DNA of 64,000 bases from Campylobacter showae (GCF_004803815.1 NZ_CP012544.1:930001-994000); one strand, 5' to 3'. Numbered from the stretch's first letter, positions 40,988 to 50,924 are shown. A program made the numbers and translations. Notes: generated by a model from the letters alone, not told the origin.

Positions 40988-43204
40988 ATGAGCGACATCG
41001 TCTATACTAGAACCGATGAATCCCCGCTGCTTGCTAGCTACTCGCTTTTTCCGATCCTGCAGGCATTTTTGCGCTCGGGCGGCATAGAGATAGTCCAGGC
41101 CGACATAGGGCTAGCCGCGCGGATCATCGCCGCTTTTAACGACAAGCTACCGCCTGATCTACGCGTAAGCGACGATCTGGAGATGCTGCGAAATTTGACG
41201 CAAGAAAATCGTGCGAATATCATCAAGCTGCCAAATATCTCGGCAAGTTTGCCTCAGCTAAACGCCGCTACCATGGAGCTTCGTGCCAAAGGCTACGATC
41301 TGCCGCCATGCCCGTCCGAGCCGCAAACGCCTGAGGAAAAAGATACTGCCGCTAGATACGCCAAAGTGCTAGGAAGCGCGGTAAATCCAGTGCTGCGCGA
41401 GGGCAACTCAGACCGCAGATGCGTCGGTGCGGTAAAACGCTACGCCCGCGAAAATCCATATAAAATCACCCCTTTTGAAAAAGACAGCAAAACCGAAGTC
41501 GCCTATATGAAGGGCGGAGATTTTTACTCCTCCGAGCGCTCGATTAGCTTTGAAACGGATGAAAATTTACGCGTGGAGTTTATCTCAAAAAGCGGCAAAA
41601 AACGCGTGCTAAAAGAAAATTTAACGGTAGAAAAAGGCGACATAATCGACGCTAGCTTTATGAGCGCAAGTAAGCTAGACGCCTTTATAAAAGAGCAAAT
41701 CGCGGACGCGAAGGCAAAAAATTTGCTCTTTAGCGTGCATCTAAAAGCTTCGATGATGAAAGTGAGCGATCCAGTGATTTTCGGGCATTTTGTGAAGATT
41801 TTTTTCGCGGAAGTTTTTGATGAGTTCGCAGACGAGCTAAAAAGCGTAAACGTCAGCGAAAACAACGGGCTAAAAGACCTTTTTGCCAGGATTTTAAATT
41901 TGCCTCAAGCTACGCAGGAAAAAATCAAAGCCAAATTTGATGAAATTTACGCAAAGAGGCCGAATTTAGCGATGGTAAACTCGGCCGCAGGCGTTACAAA
42001 TTTACACGTTCCTAGCGACGTTATCATCGACGCCTCGATGCCGGCGATGATAAAAAACGGCGGCAAAATGTGGGATAAAGAGGGTATAGCTCGCGAAACT
42101 AAAGCCGTGATACCGGATAAAACCTACGCTGTGGTTTACGAAGCCGCGATTGCGGATATCAAGGCAAACGGCGCGCTAGATCCCGCTAAAATCGGCAGCG
42201 TCTCAAACGTAGGTCTAATGGCTAAAAAGGCCGAGGAGTACGGCAGTCACGATAAAACCTTTGTAATGAGCGAAGCGGGCGAGGCGCGCGTGCTAAACAC
42301 CAAAGACGAAATTTTATTTAAATTTGAGCTAGAAAAGGGCGATATATTTAGGATGACGCAGGTTAAAGACGTCGCCGTGCGAAACTGGGTCGAGCTAGCG
42401 CTAAAACGCGCGAAAATCACGGGACAAAAGGCGATATTTTGGCTGGACAAAAACAGGGCTCACGACCGAGAAATCCTAAAAAAGGTAAGAGCGCAGCTAG
42501 CTAGCATGGATATGAGCGGGCTTGATATAGAGATATTGTCTCCTGCGACTGCTTGTAAAAAATCGCTTGAGATCATGAGGCGCGGCGAGGACTGCATCAG
42601 CGTCACGGGCAACGTCTTGCGCGACTATCTGACCGATCTTTTTCCGATCTTGGAGCTTGAAACCAGCGCCAAGATGCTCTCTATCGTGCCGCTACTGGAG
42701 GGCGGAAGTATCTTTGAAACGGGAGCCGGAGGCAGCGCGCCAAGACTCGCCGAACAGCTGCTGGAGCAAAATCACCTAAGCTGGGATAGTTTGGGCGAGT
42801 TTTTGGCTCTGGGCGCTAGTCTTGAGCAGTTAGCCGGCTTTAAGCAAAGCCCTGAGGCGCAAATTTTAGCAGATACGCTAAACGCGGCCGTAGAGCGCTA
42901 TCTAAAAGAAAACAAAGTTCCGCGGTTTGAAGTGGGGCAGCTAGATACGCGCACGAGCCATTTTTATATCGCGCTTTACTGGGCGATCGAGCTTGCCGCT
43001 AGCGGTACGCAGCTGGGCGATAAATTTAAACTCGCCGCCCAAAATCTCGCGCAAAACGAGAGCGCGATCGTGGCCGAAATAAACGCGGCGCAAGGACAAA
43101 AGGTCGATATCAGCGGATACTATAAGCCGGATGATAAAAAGGCGAGCGCGGCGATGAAGCCGAGCGCGACGTTTAATCAAATTTTACAAAATCAAATTTT
43201 ATAA
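40988..43204 (+). CDS. icd: Isocitrate dehydrogenase (NADP+), monomeric type
   Basis: 738 residues, the size of monomeric IDH (about 740) and not of the 410-residue dimeric enzyme. Family blocks include [33 protein letters not shown]-type C-terminal sequence and [16 protein letters not shown]. It oxidises isocitrate to 2-oxoglutarate with NADP+ in the cytoplasm. Behind AGGAGGAAAG, a strong ribosome-binding site. Together with mdh directly downstream and oorDABC it makes a local TCA cluster. Confidence 0.96.
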   Translation: MSDIVYTRTDESPLLASYSLFPILQAFLRSGGIEIVQADIGLAARIIAAFNDKLPPDLRVSDDLEMLRNLTQENRANIIKLPNISASLPQLNAATMELRAKGYDLPPCPSEPQTPEEKDTAARYAKVLGSAVNPVLREGNSDRRCVGAVKRYARENPYKITPFEKDSKTEVAYMKGGDFYSSERSISFETDENLRVEFISKSGKKRVLKENLTVEKGDIIDASFMSASKLDAFIKEQIADAKAKNLLFSVHLKASMMKVSDPVIFGHFVKIFFAEVFDEFADELKSVNVSENNGLKDLFARILNLPQATQEKIKAKFDEIYAKRPNLAMVNSAAGVTNLHVPSDVIIDASMPAMIKNGGKMWDKEGIARETKAVIPDKTYAVVYEAAIADIKANGALDPAKIGSVSNVGLMAKKAEEYGSHDKTFVMSEAGEARVLNTKDEILFKFELEKGDIFRMTQVKDVAVRNWVELALKRAKITGQKAIFWLDKNRAHDREILKKVRAQLASMDMSGLDIEILSPATACKKSLEIMRRGEDCISVTGNVLRDYLTDLFPILELETSAKMLSIVPLLEGGSIFETGAGGSAPRLAEQLLEQNHLSWDSLGEFLALGASLEQLAGFKQSPEAQILADTLNAAVERYLKENKVPRFEVGQLDTRTSHFYIALYWAIELAASGTQLGDKFKLAAQNLAQNESAIVAEINAAQGQKVDISGYYKPDDKKASAAMKPSATFNQILQNQIL

Positions 43205-43216
43205 AAAAGGAAAAAA

Positions 43217-44104
43217 ATGAAAATTTCAGTTATCGGAGCCGGAAACGTAGGCGCGAGTGCGGCTAGCGCTATTTTGCTAAGAGGCATAGCAGACGAAATC
43301 GTACTGGTGGATATATTTGGCGACGTGGCGCGCGCAAAGGCGATCGATCTATCTCAGAGCGCGGCGGTTTTTGGTCTGGACGCGAGCGTTGCCGGCGGGG
43401 ATGATTTTGAGCTGATCGCAGATAGCGATATAGTGGTCGTGACCGCCGGAAGTCCTAGAAAAGAGGGGCAGACTAGAGAGGATTTGCTGCTAAAAAACGC
43501 AGGCATCGTAAAAGGCACGGTGGAGAAAATCGCTAAATTTGCTCCAAACTGCGTCATCATAAACGTAACTAATCCGCTTGACGCGCTCACGTATCTAGTC
43601 TATAAAACGAGCGGTTTTGATAAAAGCAGGGTGCTGGGGATGGCTGGCGAACTAGACTCTGCGCGCCTAAAATACGAGATCTCTCAAAAAACGGGACTAA
43701 AAAACAGCGCATTTAGCGCACACATCATAGGCTCTCACAACGACGATATGGTCGCGCTACAAAGTAACGTGAGCGTGGATCTGGGCGGCGAATTTGACGC
43801 GGTAGCGCAGGAGGCAAAAACTGGCGGCGCAAAGATAGTTAAGCTACTTGGCACGTCGGCGTATTACGCTCCTGGCGCGGCTGCTGCCAAGATGTGCGAG
43901 GCGATAAAAACCGGCAGCGAACAGTGGCTAAGCTGCTGCGTGATAGAGGGCGAGTGCGCGGGCGGTAGGCTCGTTAAGCTAGGCAAGGGCGGCGTGCGCG
44001 AGATCAAACAACCAAGCGCGGAGGAAAAAGCGGCTCTTGAAAAAGGCGAATCGCAAACGGCTGCAAATATCAAATTTCTAAAAGAAAGCGGGGTAATCGC
44101 GTAG
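43217..44104 (+). CDS. mdh: Malate dehydrogenase
   Basis: 295 residues. The Rossmann GAGNVGASAA motif is at residues 7-16. The loop TAGSPRKEGQTREDLL carries an Arg pattern typical of malate (not lactate) dehydrogenase, and NVTNPLDALTYL and the catalytic His in IIGSHNDDMV follow. Slightly shorter than typical LDH-like Mdh (310-320). It converts malate and oxaloacetate with NAD+. Strong AAAAAAGGAAAAAAATG start, 12 bases after icd, so co-transcribed. Confidence 0.93.
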   Translation: MKISVIGAGNVGASAASAILLRGIADEIVLVDIFGDVARAKAIDLSQSAAVFGLDASVAGGDDFELIADSDIVVVTAGSPRKEGQTREDLLLKNAGIVKGTVEKIAKFAPNCVIINVTNPLDALTYLVYKTSGFDKSRVLGMAGELDSARLKYEISQKTGLKNSAFSAHIIGSHNDDMVALQSNVSVDLGGEFDAVAQEAKTGGAKIVKLLGTSAYYAPGAAAAKMCEAIKTGSEQWLSCCVIEGECAGGRLVKLGKGGVREIKQPSAEEKAALEKGESQTAANIKFLKESGVIA

Positions 44105-44107
44105 CTG

Positions 44108-44830
44108 ATGCTTGTAAATTATAAAATTAAAATTTACGCCCTATTTTTAGCGGCTTTTATGTCGGGGTGCGCTAACGTTTCGTCAGGCACTCCCAAAAAT
44201 ACGATGTTAACGAAGCAAAGTAAAACCCAAGCTACTACTTCGCTAGAAAAGGATAAAATCCAAAATTGGGGAAGCAAGACATTTTATGGTAAAACCGGCG
44301 ACCGACTCGACGCAAAAGAAACGGCCCTGCTAAATCTCCTGCAAGGATATATAGGTAAAAGAGACGGCGGCGACTGCTCGGGCTTTGTGACGCTTATAAA
44401 TAAAAAATTAAATCGAGACTTTTTTGACGAAAAAGAGCTTGATAAATTTTACACCAAGCACGGTCTAAAAAGCGAAGCTATGTTTAAGCTTTACGAGAGT
44501 AAAAATCTGATCGCCTTTGACGATCCGAAGGTTGGAGATTTAGTATTTTTCAACAACACGACTAGAAGCACGAAAAATAACAAAAAAGCAAAAATCGTCA
44601 CTCATGTAGGCATAGTAAGTAGTGTAGAAAAAGATGGCACGGTTGGCTTTACGCATAACTCGAGAGGCAAAAATGCGGTGGATTTTATGAATCTAAAAAA
44701 TAAAAACACGCGTAAAAAAGGCAACAAAGAGCTAAACTCCTATGTCGTATCTTGCAAAAATAACAATACGTCGTGTCTTGCGTCAAATAGATTTGCGGGA
44801 TTTGGCAAAGCCAGCGTAAGGAGAAACTAA
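44108..44830 (+). CDS. NlpC/P60-like cell-wall hydrolase lipoprotein
   Basis: 240 residues. A signal peptide ends in a lipobox-like FMSGC (Cys21), so it is probably a lipoprotein. The cysteine-peptidase core has DCSGFV (Cys90) and THVGIV (His166), the catalytic Cys and His of NlpC/P60 peptidases that cut peptide stems of peptidoglycan. The Lys/Asn-rich linker and C-terminus are more AT-rich than the neighbouring genes, hinting at separate origin. It starts 4 bases after mdh but without functional connection to it. No strong ribosome-binding site, so it may rely on mdh read-through. Confidence 0.8.
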   Translation: MLVNYKIKIYALFLAAFMSGCANVSSGTPKNTMLTKQSKTQATTSLEKDKIQNWGSKTFYGKTGDRLDAKETALLNLLQGYIGKRDGGDCSGFVTLINKKLNRDFFDEKELDKFYTKHGLKSEAMFKLYESKNLIAFDDPKVGDLVFFNNTTRSTKNNKKAKIVTHVGIVSSVEKDGTVGFTHNSRGKNAVDFMNLKNKNTRKKGNKELNSYVVSCKNNNTSCLASNRFAGFGKASVRRN

Positions 44831-45127
44831 GTTTAACCGATTTTTGCTTATCGCTTCAAATTTACCGCCGTATCCGTATAAATTCGTCATCAAATTTACG
44901 GATCAGCGGCGATAAATTTGACTTCTAAAATTACTCTATGCCAAATTTTGCCGCAATGGTCGTTAAATTTGAGTCAATAAGCACAAAAACATCCGCACGG
45001 GCGTTTCAAATTTGCTCGTTTTCATACAAAAAATCTCCAAATTTTATTTTACTATCCGATTTAAATACCAAATTTAACTTAAATGCTATAAAATTATCGT
45101 TATGAGTTAAATTTGATAAGGAAAAAT
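44831..45127. other. Intergenic region with hairpin, AAATTT repeats and oor promoter
   Basis: 297 bases. An imperfect hairpin at 44865-44910 (CCGC + ATCCGTA paired with TACGGAT + GCGG) probably ends the icd-mdh transcript. AAATTT copies recur through the rest. GCTATAAAAT at 45085-45094 is a -10 candidate for oorD. Confidence 0.5.
45087..45092 (+). promoter_or_regulatory. oorD promoter -10
   Basis: TATAAA at 45087-45092 within GCTATAAAAT, about 36 bases before the oorD ATG and after a TTTAACTTAAA stretch. AAGG at 45118-45121 is the ribosome-binding site. Confidence 0.4.
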
Positions 45128-45439
45128 ATGCTGATAAAAACTGACGCCCCCGTCTGGGTCGATATCTCGCGCTGTAAGGCGTGCGATATCTGCGTGAGTC
45201 GCTGTCCTGCGGGCGTGCTGGCGATGGCCGTCGAGCCGCGCGCGGTGCTAGGCAAAACGATCGAAGTGGTGCATCCGGAGGCCTGTATCGGGTGCAGAGA
45301 GTGCGAGCTGCACTGCCCCGATTTTGCTATTTACGTGGCGGAGAAGGGATTTAAATTCGCCAAACTAACCGCCGAAAGTAAAGAGCGCGCGACCGCCGTA
45401 AAAGAGAATAAATTTGAAAAATTAGAGGCGGAGCAATGA
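45128..45439 (+). CDS. oorD: 2-Oxoglutarate:acceptor oxidoreductase, ferredoxin subunit
   Basis: 103 residues from the ATG at 45128 (AAGG upstream); an in-frame TTG five codons earlier is less likely. Two 4Fe-4S motifs are present: CKACDICVSRCP and CIGCRECELHCP. It carries electrons from the OorAB active site. First gene of oorDABC, overlapping oorA by ATGA. The family oxidises 2-oxoglutarate to succinyl-CoA in the microaerobic TCA cycle of epsilonproteobacteria. Confidence 0.95.
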   Translation: MLIKTDAPVWVDISRCKACDICVSRCPAGVLAMAVEPRAVLGKTIEVVHPEACIGCRECELHCPDFAIYVAEKGFKFAKLTAESKERATAVKENKFEKLEAEQ

Positions 45440-46596
45440 GCGAATTTTTAAATAATAACGGCGGCAAAAGAGAAATCATCGCTAGCGGCAACGAGTTAGT
45501 CGCGCTTGCGGCGGTTGAGTGCGGGTGCAACTTTTTCGGCGGTTATCCGATCACGCCAAGCAGCGAGATCGCACACGAACTAAGCGTGCTGCTGCCAAAG
45601 CACGGCGGCAAATTTATCCAGATGGAGGACGAGATCGCAGGCATCTCGGTGGCGCTTGGAGCCTCGATGAGCGGCGCAAAGGCGATGACTGCAAGCTCGG
45701 GCCCCGGCATCTCGCTAAAGGCCGAGCAGATCGGGCTTGGCTTTATCGCGGAGGTGCCGCTGGTGATCGTAAACGTCATGCGCGGAGGCCCTAGCACGGG
45801 GCTACCTACCCGCGTGGCGCAGGGCGATCTCCTACAGGCGAAAAACCCGACTCACGGCGACGTAAACAGCATCGTTATCGCGCCTTCAAGCCTAGAGGAG
45901 TGCTATACGCAGACCGTTCGCGCGTTTAATCTCGCCGAGCGGTTCATGACGCCTGTGTTTTTGCTACTAGATGAAACGATCGGACACATGCATGCAAAGG
46001 CCGTATTGCCGCAGATTAGCGAGCTAGAGATATACTCGCGCAAGCAGTTTGGCGGCGATCCCGCGGACTACCGTCCGTATAAAGCCGCGCCCGACGAGCC
46101 CGCTACACTAAATAAATTTTTCGGCGGTTACCGCTATCACGTTACGGGTCTGCATCACGGCGAGACGGGTTTTCCGACAGAGGACGGCGCGGTCGTGGAC
46201 TACAACATCAAACGTCTTTTTAACAAAATAAACGCGCACGCGCACGAGCTTGAGCTCTGGGAGGAGTTTATGCTAGATGACGCAGATATTTGCATTATCG
46301 CGTTTGGCTCCGTAGCCCGCTCGGCAAAAGAGGCAGTGCTAAATTTACGCGAAAAAGGCGTAAAAGTAGGGCTTTTTAAGCCTATCACGCTATTTCCGAC
46401 GCCAAGCGCAAAGTTGCGCGAGATCTCGGCTAAATTTAGCAAAATTTTGATCTGCGAGTTAAATTTGGGTCAGTACGCTGGAGAGATAATAAAAGCTACT
46501 CTAAGAGACGACTTTAAAACGCTGCTAAAAGCCAACGGTCGTCCGATCAGCCCGCAAGAAATCGCGCAAAAAATAGGAGAATTTGATGGCATTTAA
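45436..46596 (+). CDS. oorA: 2-Oxoglutarate:acceptor oxidoreductase, alpha subunit
   Basis: 386 residues. It has the pyruvate/ketoisovalerate oxidoreductase alpha fold: GCNFFGGYPITPSSEIAHEL near the N-terminus, the MEDEIAGISVALGASMSGAKAMTASSGPG block, and a C-terminal transketolase-like domain (VGLFKPITLFPTP). It binds the TPP pyrophosphate side with OorB. It overlaps oorD and oorB, by 4 and 14 bases. Assigned to 2-oxoglutarate rather than pyruvate because of the four-gene DABC order. Confidence 0.95.
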   Translation: MSEFLNNNGGKREIIASGNELVALAAVECGCNFFGGYPITPSSEIAHELSVLLPKHGGKFIQMEDEIAGISVALGASMSGAKAMTASSGPGISLKAEQIGLGFIAEVPLVIVNVMRGGPSTGLPTRVAQGDLLQAKNPTHGDVNSIVIAPSSLEECYTQTVRAFNLAERFMTPVFLLLDETIGHMHAKAVLPQISELEIYSRKQFGGDPADYRPYKAAPDEPATLNKFFGGYRYHVTGLHHGETGFPTEDGAVVDYNIKRLFNKINAHAHELELWEEFMLDDADICIIAFGSVARSAKEAVLNLREKGVKVGLFKPITLFPTPSAKLREISAKFSKILICELNLGQYAGEIIKATLRDDFKTLLKANGRPISPQEIAQKIGEFDGI

Positions 46597-47431
46597 CTAC
46601 GATAACTACCTACGCACGGACAAAATGCCGACTCTGTGGTGCTGGGGCTGCGGCGACGGCGTGATACTAAAGGCGCTAATCCGCGCAATCGACAAACTCG
46701 GCTGGGACATGAACGACGTGTGCGTGGTCTCTGGCATCGGCTGCTCTGGGCGCTTTAGCTCCTATATCAACTGCAATACCGTCCACACTACGCACGGGCG
46801 CGCGATCGCCTACGCCACGGGTATCAAGCTAGCAAACCCGGACAAACACGTCATCGTGGTAACCGGCGACGGCGACGGACTAGCAATAGGCGGCAATCAC
46901 ACGATCCACGGATGCCGCAGAAATATAAATTTAAACCACGTTTTGATAAATAATTTCATCTACGGACTAACAAACTCCCAAACCAGCCCGACCACGCCGA
47001 CGGGCTTTTGGACGGTGACGGCACAGTACGGCAACATCGATCCAAATTTTGACGCGTGCAAGCTCGCAGCCGCCGCAGGAGCGACCTTTGTAGCGCGCAG
47101 TAGCGTGATAGAGCCCTCAAAGCTGGAAAAGATATTTGCCGATGGCTTCGAGCACGACGGATACAGCTTTTTTGACGTATTTTCAAACTGCCACATAAAT
47201 CTAGGCCGTAAAAACAAAATGGGTCAAGCAACGCAAATGCTCGAGTGGATCGACGGTCGCACGGTGAGCAAGGCTAAATTTGACGCGATGAGCGAGGATG
47301 AGCGGGAGGGTAAATTTCCGCTCGGAGTGCTGCACAAAAACGAGTCGCGCATGGAGTACACTAAGGCCTACGACATGGTGATAAAGGCCGCTAGAGACGG
47401 CGAGAAAATCGACTTTGGAGCGCTAAAATGA
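46583..47431 (+). CDS. oorB: 2-Oxoglutarate:acceptor oxidoreductase, beta subunit
   Basis: 282 residues, the TPP-binding subunit. CWGCGDGVILKAL and SGIGCSGR contribute Fe-S cysteines, and GDGDGLAIGGNH is the TPP-Mg motif; NNFIYGLTNSQTSPTT follows. The start at 46583 overlaps oorA; ATG 46586 (second Met) is an equally possible start. It decarboxylates 2-oxoglutarate with OorA. Confidence 0.95.
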   Translation: MMAFNYDNYLRTDKMPTLWCWGCGDGVILKALIRAIDKLGWDMNDVCVVSGIGCSGRFSSYINCNTVHTTHGRAIAYATGIKLANPDKHVIVVTGDGDGLAIGGNHTIHGCRRNINLNHVLINNFIYGLTNSQTSPTTPTGFWTVTAQYGNIDPNFDACKLAAAAGATFVARSSVIEPSKLEKIFADGFEHDGYSFFDVFSNCHINLGRKNKMGQATQMLEWIDGRTVSKAKFDAMSEDEREGKFPLGVLHKNESRMEYTKAYDMVIKAARDGEKIDFGALK

Positions 47432-47988
47432 AAAGGCAATTAAGATTTGTCGGAGTGGGCGGTCAGGGTGTGATTTTGGCTGGTGAGATCTTAGCCGCGG
47501 CTAAAATCGAGGAGGGCGGATACGGCGTCAAAGCCTCGACCTACACCTCGCAGGTACGCGGCGGGCCGACGAAGGTCGATATCATCTTAAGCGAGCGCGA
47601 GATATTTTATCCGTACGCAAACGAGGGCGAGATCGAGTTTATGCTCGCTACTGCGCAGGTTAGCTTTGAGCAGTTTAAAGACGGAGTAAAAGAGGGCGGC
47701 ATCATCGTCGTGGAGCCAAATTTGGTTCGCGCTAGCGACGAGGACAAAAGGCGCTGGAAAATCTACGAAATACCGATCATCTCCATCGCCAAAGACGAGG
47801 TCGGCAATGTAATAACCCAAAGCGTAGTCGCGCTCGCAGTGGCCGTGCAGATGAGCGGTTGCCTGGATACCGAGCTAGTTAAACGCGTAATGCTCTCAAA
47901 AGTGCCTAAAAAAGTCTATGCCGAAAATGAAAAAGCATATGAGCTGGGAATTAAATACACCAAAATTTGCATAGAAAACGACAAATAA
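47428..47988 (+). CDS. oorC: 2-Oxoglutarate:acceptor oxidoreductase, gamma subunit
   Basis: 186 residues. GVGGQGVILAGEILA (residues 8-22) and VRGGPTKVDIILSE are the gamma-domain signature that binds CoA. It overlaps oorB by 4 bases. Last gene of the oor operon; fldA follows after 82 bases with its own promoter. Confidence 0.95.
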   Translation: MKRQLRFVGVGGQGVILAGEILAAAKIEEGGYGVKASTYTSQVRGGPTKVDIILSEREIFYPYANEGEIEFMLATAQVSFEQFKDGVKEGGIIVVEPNLVRASDEDKRRWKIYEIPIISIAKDEVGNVITQSVVALAVAVQMSGCLDTELVKRVMLSKVPKKVYAENEKAYELGIKYTKICIENDK

Positions 47989-48028
47989 AAGCGTGATTTG
48001 AAATAAGATAAATTAAGTATCATTTCGT

Positions 48029-48034
48029 TATAAT
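48029..48034 (+). promoter_or_regulatory. fldA promoter -10
   Basis: TATAAT at 48029-48034 (CGTTATAATTC), with a T-rich upstream stretch, 37 bases before the fldA ATG. The ribosome-binding site is AAGGAGAA. Confidence 0.55.
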
Positions 48035-48070
48035 TCAGGTATTAATTTATTTGATTTTAAGGAGAACGAA

Positions 48071-48562
48071 ATGAGCGTTGGTATTTTTTACACGACGACA
48101 AAGGGGCACACAAAGAGCGCGTGCGAGTATCTAGCGGGCAAAATAGGAGCACAGCTAGTTGATGTAAAGAGCGCTGGGGCGGAGGATTTTGCTAAATTTG
48201 ACGTTATCATCGTGGCGGCACCTAGCTACGGCGACGGCGAGATACAGTCTGACTGGGCGGAGAAACTGCCGCTTTTAAAAGCGGGAAGCAAAGGCAAAAA
48301 AGTAGCCATCGTAGCCATCGGCAATCAAGCCAATCACCCCCAGACGCTCTTTAGCGGCGCGGTGGATTTTCTGCCGTATCTAAAAGATGCGCAAATCTTT
48401 GGCGCTAGCGACGTGGATGGATATAAATTTAACCACTCTGCATTTTTAGTAAACGGCAAATTTATCGGCCTCGCGCTTGACGTTAAGGGCGATGAAAACT
48501 ACGCAAAACGCATCGACAAATGGGTCGAGGAAAATAAGCCTACTATCTTAAATTTATTTTGA
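48071..48562 (+). CDS. fldA: Flavodoxin
   Basis: 163 residues, the long-chain flavodoxin size. The FMN phosphate loop is TTTKGHTKSA (residues 8-17), APSYGDGE is near residue 50, and the GNQANHPQTL isoalloxazine loop follows. Low-potential FMN electron carrier of the cytoplasm. Being directly after oorDABC, it is the obvious electron acceptor for OOR, as reported for C. jejuni. Strong ribosome-binding site AAGGAG. Confidence 0.95.
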   Translation: MSVGIFYTTTKGHTKSACEYLAGKIGAQLVDVKSAGAEDFAKFDVIIVAAPSYGDGEIQSDWAEKLPLLKAGSKGKKVAIVAIGNQANHPQTLFSGAVDFLPYLKDAQIFGASDVDGYKFNHSAFLVNGKFIGLALDVKGDENYAKRIDKWVEENKPTILNLF

Positions 48563-48570
48563 TTTTCTTG

Positions 48571-48613
48571 CCGCCTTGCCAAAAACGGACAAGGCGGTTT
48601 TACTTCTTTTTTT
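48571..48613 (+). terminator. Terminator of fldA
   Basis: CCGCCTTG (48571-48578) and CAAGGCGG (48590-48597) form a perfect 8-bp stem with an 11-base loop, followed by TTTTACTTCTTTTTTT. A strong intrinsic terminator. Confidence 0.85.
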
Positions 48614-48984
48614 GTAAATAAAATTTCACAAATACGATTCGTTAAATTATTATGTCAAATAGTAGTCGATAGTATCCGCTTGCATGTTTGGCTGGAGTAA
48701 ATTTCATTTTAGACATTGCGAGTTTTCGAGCGTAAATTTATCGCATTAAATTTAACTTACTCACCGCGGTTTTTAAAACTAGTGCAAAATTTGATTTGCA
48801 GCAATAAACTCGCCCGTATTTTACCGCTAAAACGTTTAGATAAAGTGACAAACCTATCAAATTTGAATAATTGCTGCGATAATTTTGCAAATAACAGCAA
48901 AGTTATGTTTGACCAAAAAAAGGCCAATCTAAGCTCTTGATATACGAAATTTAGGTTGCTAGTTTATCCTGGCTCGTAGCAAAT
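48614..48984. other. Intergenic region, no gene seen
   Basis: 371 bases, AT-rich, between the convergent fldA and the 257-residue unknown gene. A 74-codon plus-strand frame (48716-48940) has no ribosome-binding site and a low-complexity product, so it is not called. An imperfect 8-bp inverted repeat near 48926-48960 may end the minus-strand operon. Confidence 0.5.
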
Positions 48985-49758
48985 TTACTTGCCAAAAAGC
49001 CTCTTTATAGCGCCGAAAAAGCCGCCCGAGCTCTCGTTTTTATCGCTTTCATTTTTCTTTTCACCCAGCTTCATCGCTTCGCTTAGTTGCTGAGCTGCCG
49101 TATCGGCGTAGATAAACGCGCCTTCCGGGTCGCAATTAAAAAGATTTGAGTAGCACTCAGAATCATTTAAATCAATCGGGTTGGGTATAATCACGTCTGT
49201 CGCCTCAAGCAGCCCGTAGCCGTTTTCTACGCTAAATTTAACTGCGCTCAAAAACGCAGGCAAATTTTGCGCGTAAAAATTATCCGTTTTTTGCTTGATA
49301 TTTTCATCGGCATTGTAGTCCTGCCAAAATTTAGCCAAATTTGATGCGCTTATAAATGCGCCAGACGAGTAGTTTCCGTCAAATTCGCCTGTAAATTTTG
49401 CTTTTATCTCGGGCGGTATGACACCGCTTATGTCGCTTAGATACTGCTTAAATTCGCCATGCTCCTCCGCCAAAAAGCAAAACGCCGTGCCGCGCGTGTA
49501 GAAGTATTTTCTAAAAAATCCCTGCACGGCGGCGAGTATGTAGCCGTGTCCCGTCGAAAAGCTCTCGTCATCTTTGGTTTCAAGCGCGATTTTAAGAGTA
49601 TCGATGTATTTTTGCGCGTAAAAATCCTCTATGCCGTACTCTTTTGCGAGCCTTTGCGCGACCGACCAGTCGCCCTCTCGCGCGCTTTTTAACGCATCAA
49701 AATACCACTGCTTGATCTCGCTTTCGTTGATCGGATGATAACTCACGTCGTAGCCCAT
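48985..49758 (-). CDS. Hypothetical cytoplasmic protein
   Basis: 257 residues, no signal peptide. It starts MGYDVSYHPINESEIKQWYFDAL, and much of it reads as helical with aromatic residues. The C-terminal 30 residues are a Lys/Asn/Ser-rich linker followed by GGFFGAIKRLFGK, a short amphipathic end that may touch a membrane. I recognise no family with confidence. AAAGGAG precedes the ATG, inside the end of the upstream gene. It is the last gene of the minus-strand run and directly follows the membrane protein gene (TAAATG), suggesting they work together. Confidence 0.7.
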   Translation of the reverse strand: MGYDVSYHPINESEIKQWYFDALKSAREGDWSVAQRLAKEYGIEDFYAQKYIDTLKIALETKDDESFSTGHGYILAAVQGFFRKYFYTRGTAFCFLAEEHGEFKQYLSDISGVIPPEIKAKFTGEFDGNYSSGAFISASNLAKFWQDYNADENIKQKTDNFYAQNLPAFLSAVKFSVENGYGLLEATDVIIPNPIDLNDSECYSNLFNCDPEGAFIYADTAAQQLSEAMKLGEKKNESDKNESSGGFFGAIKRLFGK

Positions 49759-50277
49759 TTATCGCTCCTTTGTGTTTTCTTGGTTTTTTGTCTTAAATTT
49801 GTCCCGATTTAATAGATAATAAGTCGTCCTGGACAAGAAGTGTAAAAACGAAACGTATAAGGCTATCGGTATAGAAAATAAAAATGCAGATATTAGTAAT
49901 AAACTCCATAATATATCGCTAGCTGGCTTAAAAAAATCTATGTAGTAGTAACTTCCAGCCATGCTGCCTTCATTCCAGCCTTCAACATTGCATAAAAGTA
50001 AAAAATTTATAAATAATAAAATACCCAAAAGCACAAAATATTTACAGTTTCGTAGTCTTGGTATCAAGCCGTAGATGAGACATATAATGATATTGGTAAG
50101 TATTAAAATTTTAAATCCAACCGCATCCCTATCATCATAAGGAGCAACAAAAGATAGAGTTAAAAAGCCGGCAATAAGTCCGATTATATCAACTATTATC
50201 GGAAGGGGATTAGTGTTTTTGTTACTCTGCTTATTTTTTAAAAATAGCAGCTCAAGTTCATCTCTTCGTTTTTCCAT
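49759..50277 (-). CDS. Hypothetical membrane protein
   Basis: 172 residues with about four membrane helices (residues near 27-45, 55-73, 80-97 and 118-145) and charged ends, a Lys/Arg-rich N-terminus and C-terminus. The DNA is noticeably more AT-rich than neighbouring housekeeping genes, which may mark acquisition. It sits 11 bases after the YggS-type gene and adjoins the 257-residue gene. Function unknown. Confidence 0.65.
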   Translation of the reverse strand: MEKRRDELELLFLKNKQSNKNTNPLPIIVDIIGLIAGFLTLSFVAPYDDRDAVGFKILILTNIIICLIYGLIPRLRNCKYFVLLGILLFINFLLLCNVEGWNEGSMAGSYYYIDFFKPASDILWSLLLISAFLFSIPIALYVSFLHFLSRTTYYLLNRDKFKTKNQENTKER

Positions 50278-50288
50278 ATTTTAGCCTT

Positions 50289-50924
50289 TTAACTATACAA
50301 AATCGACCCCAAACGAATCATATTAGAGCCGCATTTTATCGCGAGCTCAAAATCCCCGCTCATGCCCATCGAGCAAATTTGCGCGCCCTTTGATTGCAAA
50401 TTTTCATAAATTTTACGCGTCGTCTCAAAGCTTTTTTTGACGACTTTCTCGTCATCAACGTGCGCGCCGATACTCATAACGCCGATAGGTTTTAAAAATT
50501 TACACTCTTGCGCGATTTGTAAAAACGCATCCTGCGCGGCTTCTGGCGAGATGCCTTGTTTGCTATCTTCGTGGGCCGAGTTTATTTGCAGCAGGCATGG
50601 TAGCTCGCAAACAAGCCTCTTATCTACCGCAAGCGCGGCCTCTACGCTCTCGCAGCTTTGCCAAAGAGCGGGTTTGAGCGCTAGCAGGTGGTTTATTTTG
50701 TTGCTTTGAAGTCGCCCGATGAAGTGCCACTCGATCGGCAAATTTGATAAAATTTCGCTCTTGTTTTTGAGCTCTTGCACGCGGTTTTCGCCAAAGCTCG
50801 TTTGCCCCTGTTCAAGAAGCTCCAAAACCTCTTTGGTCGTTACGTTTTTGCTCACGGCAATTAGCTTCACCGCTTCGCCCGTGCGTGCATTTTCGATGCG
50901 TTCTAAAATTTGCGCGAGCTTCAT
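50289..50924 (-). CDS. YggS/PLPBP family pyridoxal-phosphate homeostasis protein
   Basis: 211 residues. LIAVSKNVTTKEVLELLEQGQTSFGENRVQEL includes the Lys that binds PLP and the FGENRVQE signature. WHFIGRLQSNKINHL, LLQINSAHEDSKQG and LSMGMSGDFELAIKCGSNMIRLGSILY-type C-terminal blocks follow. The family keeps free PLP levels balanced, with no known substrate. It overlaps the rseP stop (ATGA). Confidence 0.93.
   Translation of the reverse strand: MKLAQILERIENARTGEAVKLIAVSKNVTTKEVLELLEQGQTSFGENRVQELKNKSEILSNLPIEWHFIGRLQSNKINHLLALKPALWQSCESVEAALAVDKRLVCELPCLLQINSAHEDSKQGISPEAAQDAFLQIAQECKFLKPIGVMSIGAHVDDEKVVKKSFETTRKIYENLQSKGAQICSMGMSGDFELAIKCGSNMIRLGSILYS

Noticed and set aside
48716-48940. 74-codon plus-strand frame in the spacer after fldA
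   Set aside because: No ribosome-binding site, low-complexity product, no overlap or operon context; it lies just after a strong terminator.
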